From positions 620,001 through 684,000 of the forward strand of contig CAWFTJ010000004.1 of assembly GCA_963818685.1 (NCBI GenBank): a stretch of 64,000 bases of DNA, read 5' to 3'. The DNA comes from CAJCJE01 sp963818685. Lineage in GTDB: Bacteria; Actinomycetota; Actinomycetes; Mycobacteriales; Pseudonocardiaceae. How positions within the stretch are numbered: the first letter of the stretch is position 1; every line of letters starts with the position of its first letter. The notes beneath the pieces are model-generated. The model made no database searches. It worked only from the letters and a program-made list of their open reading frames with translations, and had not been told where the DNA came from. This document shows positions 1 to 9,133 of this stretch, piece after piece. Both the position numbers and the translations under genes were made by a program.

Positions 1-474
1 GTCGTGCTGCAACTGTCGCCGTGGATCATCCAGAAGCACCCCAAGCTGCACCGCGTCTCCGGCTATCTGTACGCCTACGCCGGCGTGCTTCCGGCCGCCC
101 TGCTCGCGCTGCTGATCGTGCCGTTCGCCGGTGGCCCGGTCGGCGACGCGATGGCGGCCCTGCTCTGGCTGAGCTTCACGTTCGTCGGTATGCGCGCGGT
201 CCGCAGGCGCCGGTTCGCCAAGCACCGCCGCTTCATGATCTACAGTTACGCCCTGTGCATCCAGGTGATCTGGGGCCGCATTCTGATCATCGGTCTGGCG
301 ATCCTGGCCCCCAAGGTGCTGCAGCACAACAACACGCTGATCCTTGAGACCGCCAGCTGGATCGGCACGTTCATCAACCTGGCGATCGCGCAGTGGTGGC
401 TGGAGCGCACCGCGAAGCGGGGCTACGTCCTGCCCCGCCCGGAAAGGCCCACTCCGCTGTCCACTCCGGTCTGA
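1..474 (+). CDS. DUF2306-like integral membrane protein, 5' partial
   Basis: The reading frame is open from the window edge, so the true N-terminus probably lies outside; a GTG at 4 is the first in-frame start. The visible 156 residues contain about four hydrophobic segments (roughly residues 22-43, 48-64, 82-102 and 112-130). A basic HPKLHRVSGYLY stretch and RRRRFAKHRRFMIYSYAL precede membrane helices, as in DUF2306-type proteins. The C-terminus is a Pro-rich cytoplasmic tail. Function is unknown. The family assignment is from motif recollection; membrane location is clear from the sequence. Confidence 0.7.
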   Translation, partial: VVLQLSPWIIQKHPKLHRVSGYLYAYAGVLPAALLALLIVPFAGGPVGDAMAALLWLSFTFVGMRAVRRRRFAKHRRFMIYSYALCIQVIWGRILIIGLAILAPKVLQHNNTLILETASWIGTFINLAIAQWWLERTAKRGYVLPRPERPTPLSTPV

Positions 475-483
475 GGAGCCAAG

Positions 484-579
484 ATGCCTGGCACCTACGA
501 CTACGTCATCGTCGGCACCGGTTCCGCGGCACAGCTGCGGGTTCTCGGGTGGATGGCCTGCGCGTCGCGGACGTCTCCG
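484..579 (+). pseudogene. GMC oxidoreductase relic (N-terminus joined to C-terminal motif)
   Basis: The ATG at 484 opens MPGTYDYVIVGTGSAA, the FAD-binding start of a GMC (glucose-methanol-choline) oxidoreductase. After about 17 codons the next recognisable coding, in a different frame from 540, is VDGLRVADVS, which matches the end of GMC enzymes (usually GLRVADASVMP). The roughly 500 residues between are missing, so this looks like the scar of one large internal deletion. It cannot be functional. Confidence 0.6.
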
Positions 580-635
580 AGGAGCCAGCGGATGACCACG
601 TCGTGGGGCGATGTGTACGAGGACCTTGCCGCGGC

Positions 636-911
636 CGGTACGACGACGAGTTGCTCGGCCGGGAGGCCATCCGCGCGTACATGCGGGCCGGCTTCACCGG
701 ACCGCTCGGCGACTTCCGGATCTCCGGTTACGCGCTGGCGTTGCGGTTCGTTTCCGACGAGGTCGGGGTGTTCGCCGAAATGGCGGGCGTTCTGCTGCCC
801 GGCGAGACGGAGGTGGCCCCGGCACGCAGGTTGCGCGCCACCTGGCCCATCGTCCGCCGCGCCGGGCGGCTGTCACTGATGTCCTTCCGCGCCAGTCCGG
901 TCGGCGACTGA
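636..911 (+). pseudogene. SgcJ/EcaC-like (SnoaL-fold) protein, N-terminally truncated relic
   Basis: Frame 3 reads GREAIRAYMRAGFTGPLG, then LLPGETEVAPARRLRATWPI and a C-terminal SLMSFRASPVGD. These match the second half of SgcJ/EcaC-type NTF2/SnoaL-fold proteins. The first ~40 residues that form the cone-shaped fold are absent, and the frame continues directly from the GMC C-terminal remnant upstream, so two relics are fused. No credible start codon or ribosome site precedes it. Confidence 0.5.
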
Positions 912-951
912 CCCGCCCACGCACAACCCACCCGCACCTCAGGGAGACGCA

Positions 952-1743
952 ATGGCGATCGACGAAGCGGGCCCGGCCGAAAAGCCGTCCCCCGCCCGGA
1001 TGTACGACTACTTCCTGCACGGTGACAACAACTTCGCCGTCGACCAGATCGCCGGCGACGCGGTCATCAGTCAGGTCGGTGAGCTGCTGACCAAGGGTGT
1101 CGTCTGGGAGAACCGGAACTTCCTCGGCCGCGTTGTCCACCACCTCGCCGCCGAGCACGGGATTCGGCAGTACATCGACATCGGCGCCGGACTGCCCAGC
1201 ATGGAGAACACCCACCAGGTCGTGCGGCGCTCACTGCCGGACGCCCGCGTCGTCTACGTCGACAACGACCCGGTGGTCGCCGCGCAGGGTCTGACCCTGC
1301 TCAGCGACGAGGACAGGCGGATAACCAACATCCTGACCGCGGACCTGCGCAACCCACTGTCCATTCTGGACCATCCGGGACTCACCGACCTGATCGACTT
1401 CGACGAGCCGGTCGCGCTCCTGTGTATCGCGGTCTTCCACTTCATCACCGACGACGATGACCCGGACGGCATCCTCGGCGCGTTCCGCGAGCGGATGGTG
1501 ACCGGCTCGTACCTGGCGCTGTCGCATCTCAACGCCGACGAGGCGCCGGAGGCGGAGCGCGCCAAGATGGAGGCCATCTACCGGAACGCGACGTCCCCGA
1601 TAGTGTTCCGCACTCCCGGTGAGATCGAGAAGCTGTTCACCGGCTTCGAACTGGAGTCACCCGGGCTGGTCCCGACCGGTCTGTGGCACCGCACGGGCGA
1701 GACCACCCGCCGGATGTACGGCGCGCTCGGCCGCCGGCACTGA
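952..1743 (+). CDS. SAM-dependent methyltransferase, DUF574 (SAV2177) family
   Basis: A 263-aa protein starting at an ATG with a GGGAG ribosome site just upstream (942-946). It has the hallmarks of the actinobacterial DUF574 methyltransferases: an early PSPARMYDYFLHGDNNF motif (residues 13-29), the SAM-binding DIGAGLPSMENTHQV (about 80-94), an acidic VVYVDNDPVV (about 101-110) and a late HRTGETTRRMYGALGR. Full family length, so apparently intact. The acceptor is not predictable; such genes often sit in accessory or secondary-metabolite regions, which fits the oxidoreductase and epoxide hydrolase that follow. Confidence 0.85.
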   Translation: MAIDEAGPAEKPSPARMYDYFLHGDNNFAVDQIAGDAVISQVGELLTKGVVWENRNFLGRVVHHLAAEHGIRQYIDIGAGLPSMENTHQVVRRSLPDARVVYVDNDPVVAAQGLTLLSDEDRRITNILTADLRNPLSILDHPGLTDLIDFDEPVALLCIAVFHFITDDDDPDGILGAFRERMVTGSYLALSHLNADEAPEAERAKMEAIYRNATSPIVFRTPGEIEKLFTGFELESPGLVPTGLWHRTGETTRRMYGALGRRH

Positions 1744-2739
1744 GTGACGGGAAAGCAGATGAAGGACATGAGCGAGAACGCCGAGAGGCCGGTGGTCGTA
1801 CCTGGCGGGAGCATCGCCGGACTGCTGGCCGCGAAGGTGCTGGCCAAGTCCGGCGCAGACGTGACCGTTGTCGACCGCGATCGCCTGTCCGATGTGGATG
1901 GTGCACGCCGCGGTGTCCCGCAGGACCGGCACACTCATGGTCTGCTCGCCCGAGGTCAACAGGTGCTTGAGGAGCTGTTCCCCGGGCTCACCGACGAACT
2001 GACCGCCGCAGGGGCGGAGTCCGGCGACCTGGGCAGCCAGCTGCGCTGGATCTTCAACGGTCGCCGCCTGCGTCCTGCGGAGAGCGGACTGCTGGTGGTC
2101 GGCGGCTACCGACCCCGCGGCGGCTTCCTGACCAAGCTGTCCGACGGTCGGTGCATCGTCTCGCTCACCGGCGTGCTCGGTGACCATGCCCCAACCGACC
2201 CCGAGAGGTTCCTCGACTACGCGCGTTCGCTGCCCGTGCCGGACATCTACGAGGCCATCCGGGATACCCGGCCCCTTGAGGAGGACAGCACGTTCCGCTA
2301 CCCGACCAGCATCCGGCGGCGGTACGACAAGCTGGCGCGGTTCCCGGACTCGCGCATCGTGCTCGGTGACGCCGCGTGCGGCTTCAACCCGGTATACGGC
2401 CAGGGAATCACCGTGGCGGCGTTGCAGGCGCTGACGCTGCGCAAGCACCCGCGGCGCGGCGTCCCCGTCGCGCCCCGTCGGTTCTTCCGTGACATCGCCA
2501 AGGTGCTCGACGCGCCCTGGGAGATCGCAGCAGGCGGCGACCTCGCGTTCCCGGGGGCCGAGGGTCGCCGGACCCTGAAGTCGCGGATCGCCAACGCCTA
2601 CACCGGCAAGCTGCACGCCGCCGCGAGCGTGGACGCCCGGATCACCGCGGTGTTCGTCCGCGTCGCCGGACTGGTCGACCCGCCGACGGCGCCCACCGCA
2701 ACGGTGGGCCGGCCCACCCCAGACCAGGACGAAGGGTGA
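1744..2739 (+). CDS. FAD-dependent oxidoreductase with internal deletion
   Basis: The GTG start directly abuts the upstream stop codon. The N-terminus carries the FAD-binding VVVPGGSIAGLLAAKVLAK and RRGVPQDRHTHGLLARG; the C-terminal half carries the second FAD motif VLGDAACGFNPVYGQGITVA. Members of this monooxygenase-like family are about 450-480 aa, while this one is 331 aa. Around residue 115 the text jumps from the early substrate region to RGGFLTKLSDGRCIVSLTGV, omitting about 110 residues, yet the frame stays open. It is probably inactive although it looks like an intact gene. It overlaps the next gene by 4 bp, so it is translationally coupled. Confidence 0.7.
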   Translation: MTGKQMKDMSENAERPVVVPGGSIAGLLAAKVLAKSGADVTVVDRDRLSDVDGARRGVPQDRHTHGLLARGQQVLEELFPGLTDELTAAGAESGDLGSQLRWIFNGRRLRPAESGLLVVGGYRPRGGFLTKLSDGRCIVSLTGVLGDHAPTDPERFLDYARSLPVPDIYEAIRDTRPLEEDSTFRYPTSIRRRYDKLARFPDSRIVLGDAACGFNPVYGQGITVAALQALTLRKHPRRGVPVAPRRFFRDIAKVLDAPWEIAAGGDLAFPGAEGRRTLKSRIANAYTGKLHAAASVDARITAVFVRVAGLVDPPTAPTATVGRPTPDQDEG

Positions 2740-3866
2740 AGATCGTGGCAATACCGGAACCGTTTCGCATCAGGATTCCCGACGAGGCCGTCGCCGACCT
2801 GCGTAGCCGGTTGGCTGGCACACGCCTGCCCGGCGACCTTGCCAACGACACCTGGGCCTACGGCACCAACCAGGACTACCTGGCCGGTCTGCTCGCGGAC
2901 TGGCGGGACCACTACGACTGGCGGGCGCACGAGGCGGAGATCAACGCCCACGAACACTACCGGGTAACCCTCGACGGGCAGCCGGTGCACTACCTACGCG
3001 TGCCGGGTGCCGACGGCGTGCCGCTGCTGCTGATCGGCGGCTGGCCGTGGACGTTCTGGGACTTCGCCGAGGTGCTGCCCCACCTCGGCGACCACGAGGT
3101 CGTCCTGCCCGATCTGCCGGGCTACGGCTTCTCAACGCCGCTGGCCCGCGCGGGCATCGGGTTCGCCGCGATCGCCGAGATGTACCACCAGCTGATGACC
3201 GAGGTGCTGGGTTTCCAGCGGTACGGCGTCTACGGTTCCGACTGGGGCGCCATCGTGGGCCAGCACTTGGTGCACACGCACCCCGAGTCGATCGTCGGCT
3301 TCCACACCACCATGCCCTACCCCCTGGACGGTGCCCCGGTGCCTCAGGAGCTCTGGGGGCCGGACGAGCAGGTGCGGCGGGCGGCCAACGCGGCGTGGGC
3401 GCAGACCGGCAACGGCTACTTCCTCATGCACATGACGCGCCCCCAGACCGTGGCCTACCTGGGCGACTCGCCGGCCGCGACGGCCGCGTGGCTGGTGGAG
3501 AAGCTGCACGACTGGACCGACCACGACGGCGACTTCGAGACCGCCTACCCACGCGACCGCGTGCTCACCACGCTGTCGCTGTACTGGTTCACGAACTCGA
3601 TGGGCAGCGCGGCGCGGTTGTACGCCGAGAGTTTCCGCGCACCATGGGTGCCTCGTCACGACCGGTTTCCTGTGATCGGGGTGCCGACCGCGGTCGCCGC
3701 GTACCCGAAGGAGCCTGCGGCGGTTCCACGCAAGTGGGTGGAGGGCTACTTCAACCTGTTGCGCTACACCGTGATGCCCCGTGGCGGCCACTTCCCCGCC
3801 GTCGAGGCGCCGGAGAGCCTCGGCGCGGACATCAGCGAGTTCTTCGCTGAGTTCGCGGGGGATTGA
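2736..3866 (+). CDS. Epoxide hydrolase (EPHX N-terminal domain, alpha/beta hydrolase)
   Basis: A 376-aa protein starting inside the 3' end of the oxidoreductase (4-bp overlap). Residues ~8-110 resemble the epoxide hydrolase N-terminal domain. The alpha/beta core has GGWPWTFWDF in place of the usual HGWPG oxyanion motif, the nucleophile elbow YGSDWGA with catalytic Asp, and a C-terminal RGGHFPAVEAP carrying the catalytic His. It would hydrolyse an epoxide to a vicinal diol in the cytoplasm. The His-to-Gly change in HGxP is unusual. With the flavoprotein upstream it suggests an epoxidation/hydrolysis pair, but that partner is damaged. Confidence 0.85.
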   Translation: MKIVAIPEPFRIRIPDEAVADLRSRLAGTRLPGDLANDTWAYGTNQDYLAGLLADWRDHYDWRAHEAEINAHEHYRVTLDGQPVHYLRVPGADGVPLLLIGGWPWTFWDFAEVLPHLGDHEVVLPDLPGYGFSTPLARAGIGFAAIAEMYHQLMTEVLGFQRYGVYGSDWGAIVGQHLVHTHPESIVGFHTTMPYPLDGAPVPQELWGPDEQVRRAANAAWAQTGNGYFLMHMTRPQTVAYLGDSPAATAAWLVEKLHDWTDHDGDFETAYPRDRVLTTLSLYWFTNSMGSAARLYAESFRAPWVPRHDRFPVIGVPTAVAAYPKEPAAVPRKWVEGYFNLLRYTVMPRGGHFPAVEAPESLGADISEFFAEFAGD

Positions 3867-3887
3867 CCTCCGCGAAGCAACGGACCA

Positions 3888-3932
3888 GAGGAGGCTGCGA
3901 CTGTCCAACTTGGATGGGCGCAGCCTCTTCTT
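3888..3932. terminator. Bidirectional stem-loop terminator
   Basis: GAGGCTGCG (3892-3900) pairs with CGCAGCCTC (3920-3928) across a 19-nt loop, and the stem extends through AGA/TCT flanks. It begins 22 bp after the epoxide hydrolase stop and lies between that gene and the converging acyltransferase relic. Confidence 0.65.
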
Positions 3933-3949
3933 GTCGGGCGGCGCCGTGG

Positions 3950-4545
3950 GGAGGAGAACCGTTTCTGCAGTGGCTTCTCGACACAGGCGTGCAGCAGCCA
4001 GGCGCACAGCAGAGCGACCGGAAAGGCCAGCGCCACAACGCTTTCCGCAGCGGTCGAGGTCAAGGCCCGCTGCTGGCCGCCGAACAGCCAGATGACGTTG
4101 CGGAGGACCTGCCAGCGCACCAGGTAGAAGGCGAAGGACACGTTGCCGAGCCAGACCATCGTGCGCCGGGACGGGAAGGTCGGCTTGCCCTCGATGTCTC
4201 GAACCGCGACCGCCGCGATCAGCAGCGACATCGGGACCACCATCGTGACCGCGGACGACCACAGCGGGGAGCAGAACAGCGAACCAGCGTAGGCGAGGAC
4301 GCTGAGCGTCGCCGCCGGCGGCTCCGACACATTGATCCACTTGCCGGTCCGCACGATCCGGGCCATCAGCATGCCGACCACGAACTCAAGCATGCGGGTC
4401 GCCGGGCGCAAGAACACGGACCAGTTCTGCCACATCGGCGTCGAGGACCACAGCATCGACGGACTCGTCGGCAGCAGCTGCGCGACCAGCGACACCACGA
4501 TGATGCCGGCCACGAACAGGGCCACCAACCGGCTCTCTCCATCTC
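3950..4545 (-). pseudogene. Acyltransferase-3 family membrane protein, C-terminal half only
   Basis: On the minus strand this encodes about 200 residues with the C-terminal half of an Acyl_transf_3 (OafA/OatA-type) membrane O-acyltransferase: hydrophobic helices LVALFVAGIIVVSLVAQLL and VVPMSLLIAAVAV, then the late motif WLGNVSFAFYLVRWQVL and the terminal CVEKPLQKRF. The N-terminal half with the catalytic His region is missing. The frame runs on into noncoding sequence at both ends, and the usual His in the FYLVH motif is Arg. It is most likely a relic left by deletion. Confidence 0.65.
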
Positions 4546-4651
4546 CGAACGTGCTCCCGTCGCCGCACTCGCACTTCAGAAGAAGAAGCCCCTTCCCCTC
4601 GGGGTGACGATGGCGGCAAGGGCAAGGTGGCCACGTATCGAGGAGGACAGG

Positions 4652-5839
4652 GTGCAGGACAGCCCAGCAGAACCGACACCGGCAGAACTCATCAAGCGCG
4701 CCGCCGACCTCGTCCCTCGGTTGCGCAGGGACGCCGAGCGCACCGAGGACAACCGCAGGCTGCTCGATGAAACCGTCGAAGCGCTGGCCGACGCGGGCCT
4801 GTTCAAGATGCGGGTGCCGCGCCGGTACGGCGGCTACGAGTCGACCACGGCGACCCAGGCCGCCGTCACGGCCGAACTGGCAAGGGGCGACGGTGCGGTG
4901 GGCTGGACCATGTCCGTCTGGACCATCCCCGGCTGGATGGTCGGGATGTTCCCGGACGAGGTCCAGGACGAGGTGTACGCGACGCCCGACGTACGCGTAT
5001 GCGGCACGCTGAGCCCGACGGCGGCCGCGGTCCCGGTCGACGGCGGCTACCGCGTGACCGGTCGGTGGGGCTTCATCAGCGGCGCACCGCACAGCCACTG
5101 GCAGGAGATCATCGCCATGGCGCCGACTCCCGACGGTGCGGGGCAGTGGCCGATCATGGCATTGGTGCCGATGTCGGACCTGATCCAGGTCGACGACTGG
5201 TACACCGCCGGCATGCGCGGCTCGGGTTCGATCAGCACGGTCGCGGAAGACGTCTTCGTCCCGGCCGAGCGGGTCCTGCCGCTACCCGCCGTGATGCAGC
5301 AGCAGTACGCGTCCCGACGCAACGCCGACCTGCCGATGTACCGGGCACCGCTGCTCGGGGTTGCGGCGGCGTCCTCGGTGGGCACGCTGCTCGGGCTCGG
5401 TCGCGCGGCGCTGGAACACTTCCAGGAGCGCCTTGGCAGCCGCAAGATCACCTACACCGACTACGCCAGCCAACGCGAGGCTCCGATCACCCACCATCAG
5501 GTCGGTGTCGCGGCGATGAAGATCGACCAGATCCAGTTCCACACCGACCGGGTCACGGCCCTGACCGACGCGAAGGGCCTCTCCGGCGAACCGTGGAAGC
5601 TCGACGAACGTGCCCGCAGCCGCGCCGATGTCGGCGTCGCCTGTGAGCTGGCGAAGGAGGCCGTGGACATCCTTGCCGGCGCCAGCGGTGGCTCGTCGGC
5701 GTACTCGTCGGTGCCGATCCAGCGCATCCAGCGCGACGTCCAGGTGGTGAACCTGCACGCCCTCATGGTTCCGTCGACCAACTACGAACTCTACGGCCGG
5801 GTGCTGTGCGGGCTTGAGCCCAACTCCACCTACGTGTGA
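4652..5839 (+). CDS. Acyl-CoA dehydrogenase-fold flavin-dependent monooxygenase
   Basis: The GTG at 4652 has a near-ideal AGGAGG at 4641-4646, and coding-like sequence begins there, giving 395 aa; longer upstream in-frame starts lie in the acyltransferase relic. Order of features: helical N-terminal domain (LLDETVEALADAGLFKMRVP, RYGGY), middle beta domain with GRWGFISGAPHSHW, and a C-terminal helical bundle ending in QRIQRDVQVVNLHALM. This matches the group-D oxygenase component of two-component hydroxylases (HpaB/HsaA-like), which use FADH2 supplied by a separate reductase. No reductase is visible nearby. The 3' end overlaps the converging hydrolase gene by 10 bp. Confidence 0.8.
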   Translation: MQDSPAEPTPAELIKRAADLVPRLRRDAERTEDNRRLLDETVEALADAGLFKMRVPRRYGGYESTTATQAAVTAELARGDGAVGWTMSVWTIPGWMVGMFPDEVQDEVYATPDVRVCGTLSPTAAAVPVDGGYRVTGRWGFISGAPHSHWQEIIAMAPTPDGAGQWPIMALVPMSDLIQVDDWYTAGMRGSGSISTVAEDVFVPAERVLPLPAVMQQQYASRRNADLPMYRAPLLGVAAASSVGTLLGLGRAALEHFQERLGSRKITYTDYASQREAPITHHQVGVAAMKIDQIQFHTDRVTALTDAKGLSGEPWKLDERARSRADVGVACELAKEAVDILAGASGGSSAYSSVPIQRIQRDVQVVNLHALMVPSTNYELYGRVLCGLEPNSTYV

Positions 5840-6534
5840 CGCGCGTGCGTTGTGACGCAGCCGAGTAGCCAGCGCGCAAGCTCGTCCGGACGGGCGAGGG
5901 CAGGGAAGTGGCCACCCGGCAGTTCTTCGGCACGCACGTGCAGCCGCTCCTCGGCGAGCCGGCGCACGAGAGGGTCCGGGAAGAAGCGGTCGTCCCGGCC
6001 GAGCAGGACGCGGGTGGGTATGTCCGGCCACGCCGGCAGCGGCCAGGTGCACCGGAAGATCCCGCCGGCCTGCGGCGGTTCTCCCTCGCGCGCCAGCATG
6101 GCCTCGACCTCAGGGGAAACGTCGTGGAAGAAGATCGTCATCGGCCCGGCGCCGGTGTCGAAACCCTCCCGCTCGGCCATCGCCGCCTGTTCCTCTGGTT
6201 GGCCCGCCCTGTCCCACCAACTGCCGGGACTGTCGCCCGGCGCCGGGATCATCGGCGTGACCAGCGCGATCGAGTCGGCCTTCAGCCGCACCGCGGCGAT
6301 CGGCGCGGTGAAGGCACCCATCGAGTGCGCGACCACCACCAGCTCGGCCGAGGGGTCCCGGTCGGAGGCGGCGGCGACTACCGCTTCGGTGTACTCGTCG
6401 AAGCCGGCGGCCTCGTCGGCGGCCGGGAGGTCCGGCGTCCGCACGTCGTGGCCGGCCGCGGTCAGCAGTGGCGCCACGTAGCGCCACTGCCTCCCGTTCC
6501 CCGAAGAACCGTGGATCAGTACGAAGGTTGCCAT
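5830..6534 (-). CDS. Alpha/beta hydrolase
   Basis: A 234-aa protein. The ATG at 6534 is preceded by GAGGG and opens MATFVLIHGSSGNGRQW, the oxyanion-hole HG motif, which argues for this start over the longer upstream option. The nucleophile elbow is VVAHSMGAFTAP, the acid is probably in LLGRDDRFFP, and the His is in PGGHFPALARPDEL. This is a soluble esterase/lipase-like hydrolase of the EstC-type branch; the substrate is unknown. It converges on the flavin monooxygenase and overlaps it by 10 bp. Confidence 0.85.
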   Translation of the reverse strand: MATFVLIHGSSGNGRQWRYVAPLLTAAGHDVRTPDLPAADEAAGFDEYTEAVVAAASDRDPSAELVVVAHSMGAFTAPIAAVRLKADSIALVTPMIPAPGDSPGSWWDRAGQPEEQAAMAEREGFDTGAGPMTIFFHDVSPEVEAMLAREGEPPQAGGIFRCTWPLPAWPDIPTRVLLGRDDRFFPDPLVRRLAEERLHVRAEELPGGHFPALARPDELARWLLGCVTTHARHT

Positions 6535-6539
6535 CACCC

Positions 6540-9030
6540 TCAGCTTTGCCTGGCGCGACGTTTCCGTCTCACGAACGTGAGTGCCGTACCCGCGCTGATG
6601 AGCAGGAAACCGGCGATGATCACCCACGACAGACCGGGAACACCGGTGAAGGCCAGCGGACCCGTGGGGGTGCCGGTTGTTGGGACCGGTGTGGCCGAGG
6701 TCGTCGTTGGCGGCGGGGACGTCGGCGGCGTCGAAGTCGGCGGCGCCTGAGGGATGTACACGCCGGCGTCGATCGTGTGATCAACCCCTCCCGGGTTGGC
6801 CGGTGCCGTGACAGGCGCGTCTCCGTTGCACAGTTGTCCTGTGGTCGGCGGGATCACATTCGAGTCATGTGCCCGGTCCTTACCGGCCAGCGGAAGCGTG
6901 AACCGTAGCTCGGTCGCCGGTGGCTGGGCAGGCACCTTGCTGGTGTTCGCGGTGCACACGTCGAACTGCACCGTGTACTTCGCGCCAGGGGTGAGCTGGT
7001 AGGCGGCGCCGACACCACCGAAATAGTACTCACCGGCGGCATCGGTCTTGGTCGTGGCGACCTTCTTACCGCTGGCGTCCAACAGGTTGATCGTCGCACC
7101 CGGCAGCGGCACCTGCCCGGGGTCCTGGATTCCGTTGTGGTCGCCGTCGAACCACACCAGGTTCCCGATCTGGATGGGCGCGTTCGCCGCCTCATACGCG
7201 ATATCGCCGAGCCCACCGGCCTTACCGAACCCGTTCTGCTCCTGCCCGATGAACTGGTAGGCGTTGGCGGACGTGTTGTTCCCCGGTCCTGCACCGGTGT
7301 TGATGTTGTAATAGCCGGTTCCGGCGGTTTCGATGTTGACGGTCGGGTCGAACTCCGTGCTGACGACCGACTGCTGCTGCGGAATGTAGGCCACCGCCCC
7401 CAGTGCGGTCTCCTGGTGGCCGCCCGAGAAGAAGTCGCCGGGGAAGTATTCGACAACGCCGCTGCCCTCGCCGTCGTCGTTGGCGGGAGTGGCGTGGTTG
7501 GGGCAGTTTCCGGTGCCTTCCCAGGAGTATCCGCCGGTGGGATGGGCGCAGGCCATGTTGATGTCGCCACCGGACATGCCGAGTTCCGGGGTGTTGTTCA
7601 GCAGCCGAGGGTCCTGCCCCTTCGCACTGAGAACGTCCATGAACCGGTCGCGGAAGCCGAGGACCATCGAACCGTCACGCGCGAAAGCGAGACTGGCCAG
7701 CTCCGGCTGCGGATCGATGAACGCACCGCCGAGGTTGAACTGGTCCCAGCCCAACAGGTTGGTGTTCCACGGGTTCCAGTGGTTGTTCTGCGCGGATGCC
7801 GCCGCGGCCGCACCGATGAAGACCTCACCGCGCTGGAAGTCCAGCGGGTGGGTCAGCACCGTGGTGAACCGGTTGCCGTCGTAGCTGTAGACAACGGCTT
7901 TCAGGTCAGCCCGGTTCTGGGTGCTTTCCGCGCTGCACACGCCGCCGACGTAGAGCGTGTTGTCGTGCGTGGCCACCGCGAACGGCCGCCAGTCGGTGGG
8001 TGCCGCGCAGCCCGGGTCCGGGATCGGCACGGTGACTTTGGGCGTCGAGGCTCTGGTGCCGGTCGCGTCGAAGCTCACCAGGCTTCGGGTCAGTAGGTTC
8101 ACCGCGTACAGCGTCGAGCCGTCCTCTGACAGGGCCAGGCCACCGATGCTCTCCTTCCCCGGCGCATTGGTGAATCCGGGGTCCTTGAGCATGTCGAGGG
8201 TATCGTGCGGCGTCACCGCGGCGCCGGGCACCTTGGCGAACAGGGTCGGGGCTCCGCCGTTGACCGGCACTGCGTAGATCGCGTTCCCGCCATCCGGCCC
8301 GTACGGCGCGTAGCGTCGAGCGAACTCACCCTGGAAAAGTCGGTGCCGGTACTTGTCGTAGGCCAGGCGCGAACGTGGTGCCCACCTGGGACTGCGTATC
8401 CAGGTTGGTCGGGCACGCGACCTGACCGGGGCAGGTGCCTCGATTGTTCTGCCCGAACGTCACCAACGCTCGGGTGTCCGTCCCGCTGGCCCCATTCTGG
8501 ACCGGCACGAAATACCGGGAATCCGGCAGCGCATAGTCGGCCGGATCCCAGACCCCGGTAATCACGGAGACGTTCTTACCGCTCGACACATCGACAAACG
8601 TGGTGAAGCTGTCAAAATGATTCGCCGCCGTCGAGGCCGGCGCTGCCTGCAAATAACTGGCGTAGGGCGCCGGAATGGCGACATCGACGCGGTACTGTCC
8701 ACCGGACAGCGTGGTCGACGGTGATATCACCACCTTGCCGGTGGCGTCAGTGACGCCGGTGACGTGATGGCCGGCGGAGTCGGCAACATCGACGTTCATG
8801 CCCCGCTGCGGCACATCCATCGTCGCGTTCAGCACACCGGTGCCGAAGAAATCACGCAGCACCTCGACCGTCAGTGTGCCGTTGGCAGTCGCAGCGTTGG
8901 CCGGACCGTCCGTCGCCACCATCGCACCCATGGCGCTGCCGACCAGCAGCAGACCGGACACCGCCACCCGTAATGGTTTGCGCAAACGCTTCCCGGCTGC
9001 CCGGCTCGGCTCTCTGCCGGCTCGGCTCAT
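6540..9030 (-). pseudogene. Secreted SdrD-B-domain surface protein with LAFTG sorting signal, frameshifted
   Basis: The start at 9030 opens a basic N-terminus and signal peptide (hydrophobic VSGLLLVGSAMGAMVA, cleavage near NAATA). A carboxypeptidase-regulatory-like beta domain, a long propeller-like region (GGLALSEDGSTLYAVNLLTR) and an SdrD-type B domain (IGNLVWFDGDHNGIQD) follow. The C-terminus has a Thr/Pro-rich spacer, LAFTG, a hydrophobic helix and RRKRRARQS. LAxTG is the class E sortase signal of high-GC actinobacteria, so the protein would be anchored to the cell wall. Near 8366 one extra base breaks the frame; removing it joins the halves as ...TTFALAYDKYRH... It is either a real pseudogene or a sequence error. 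Confidence 0.75.
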
Positions 9031-9133
9031 AATTATCGCCGTCCCTTGTCAAGTGACCAGAACCGCCATAGTGAACCAGAAGATCACATCGGGTGAATCA
9101 GCGGACCTGTTAACGTCGGACGGCGTGCGGAAC

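Noticed and set aside
3863..4651. Upstream extension of the flavin monooxygenase frame to 658 aa
   Set aside because: The extra residues are low-complexity and antisense to the acyltransferase relic; GTG 4652 has a proper AGGAGG.
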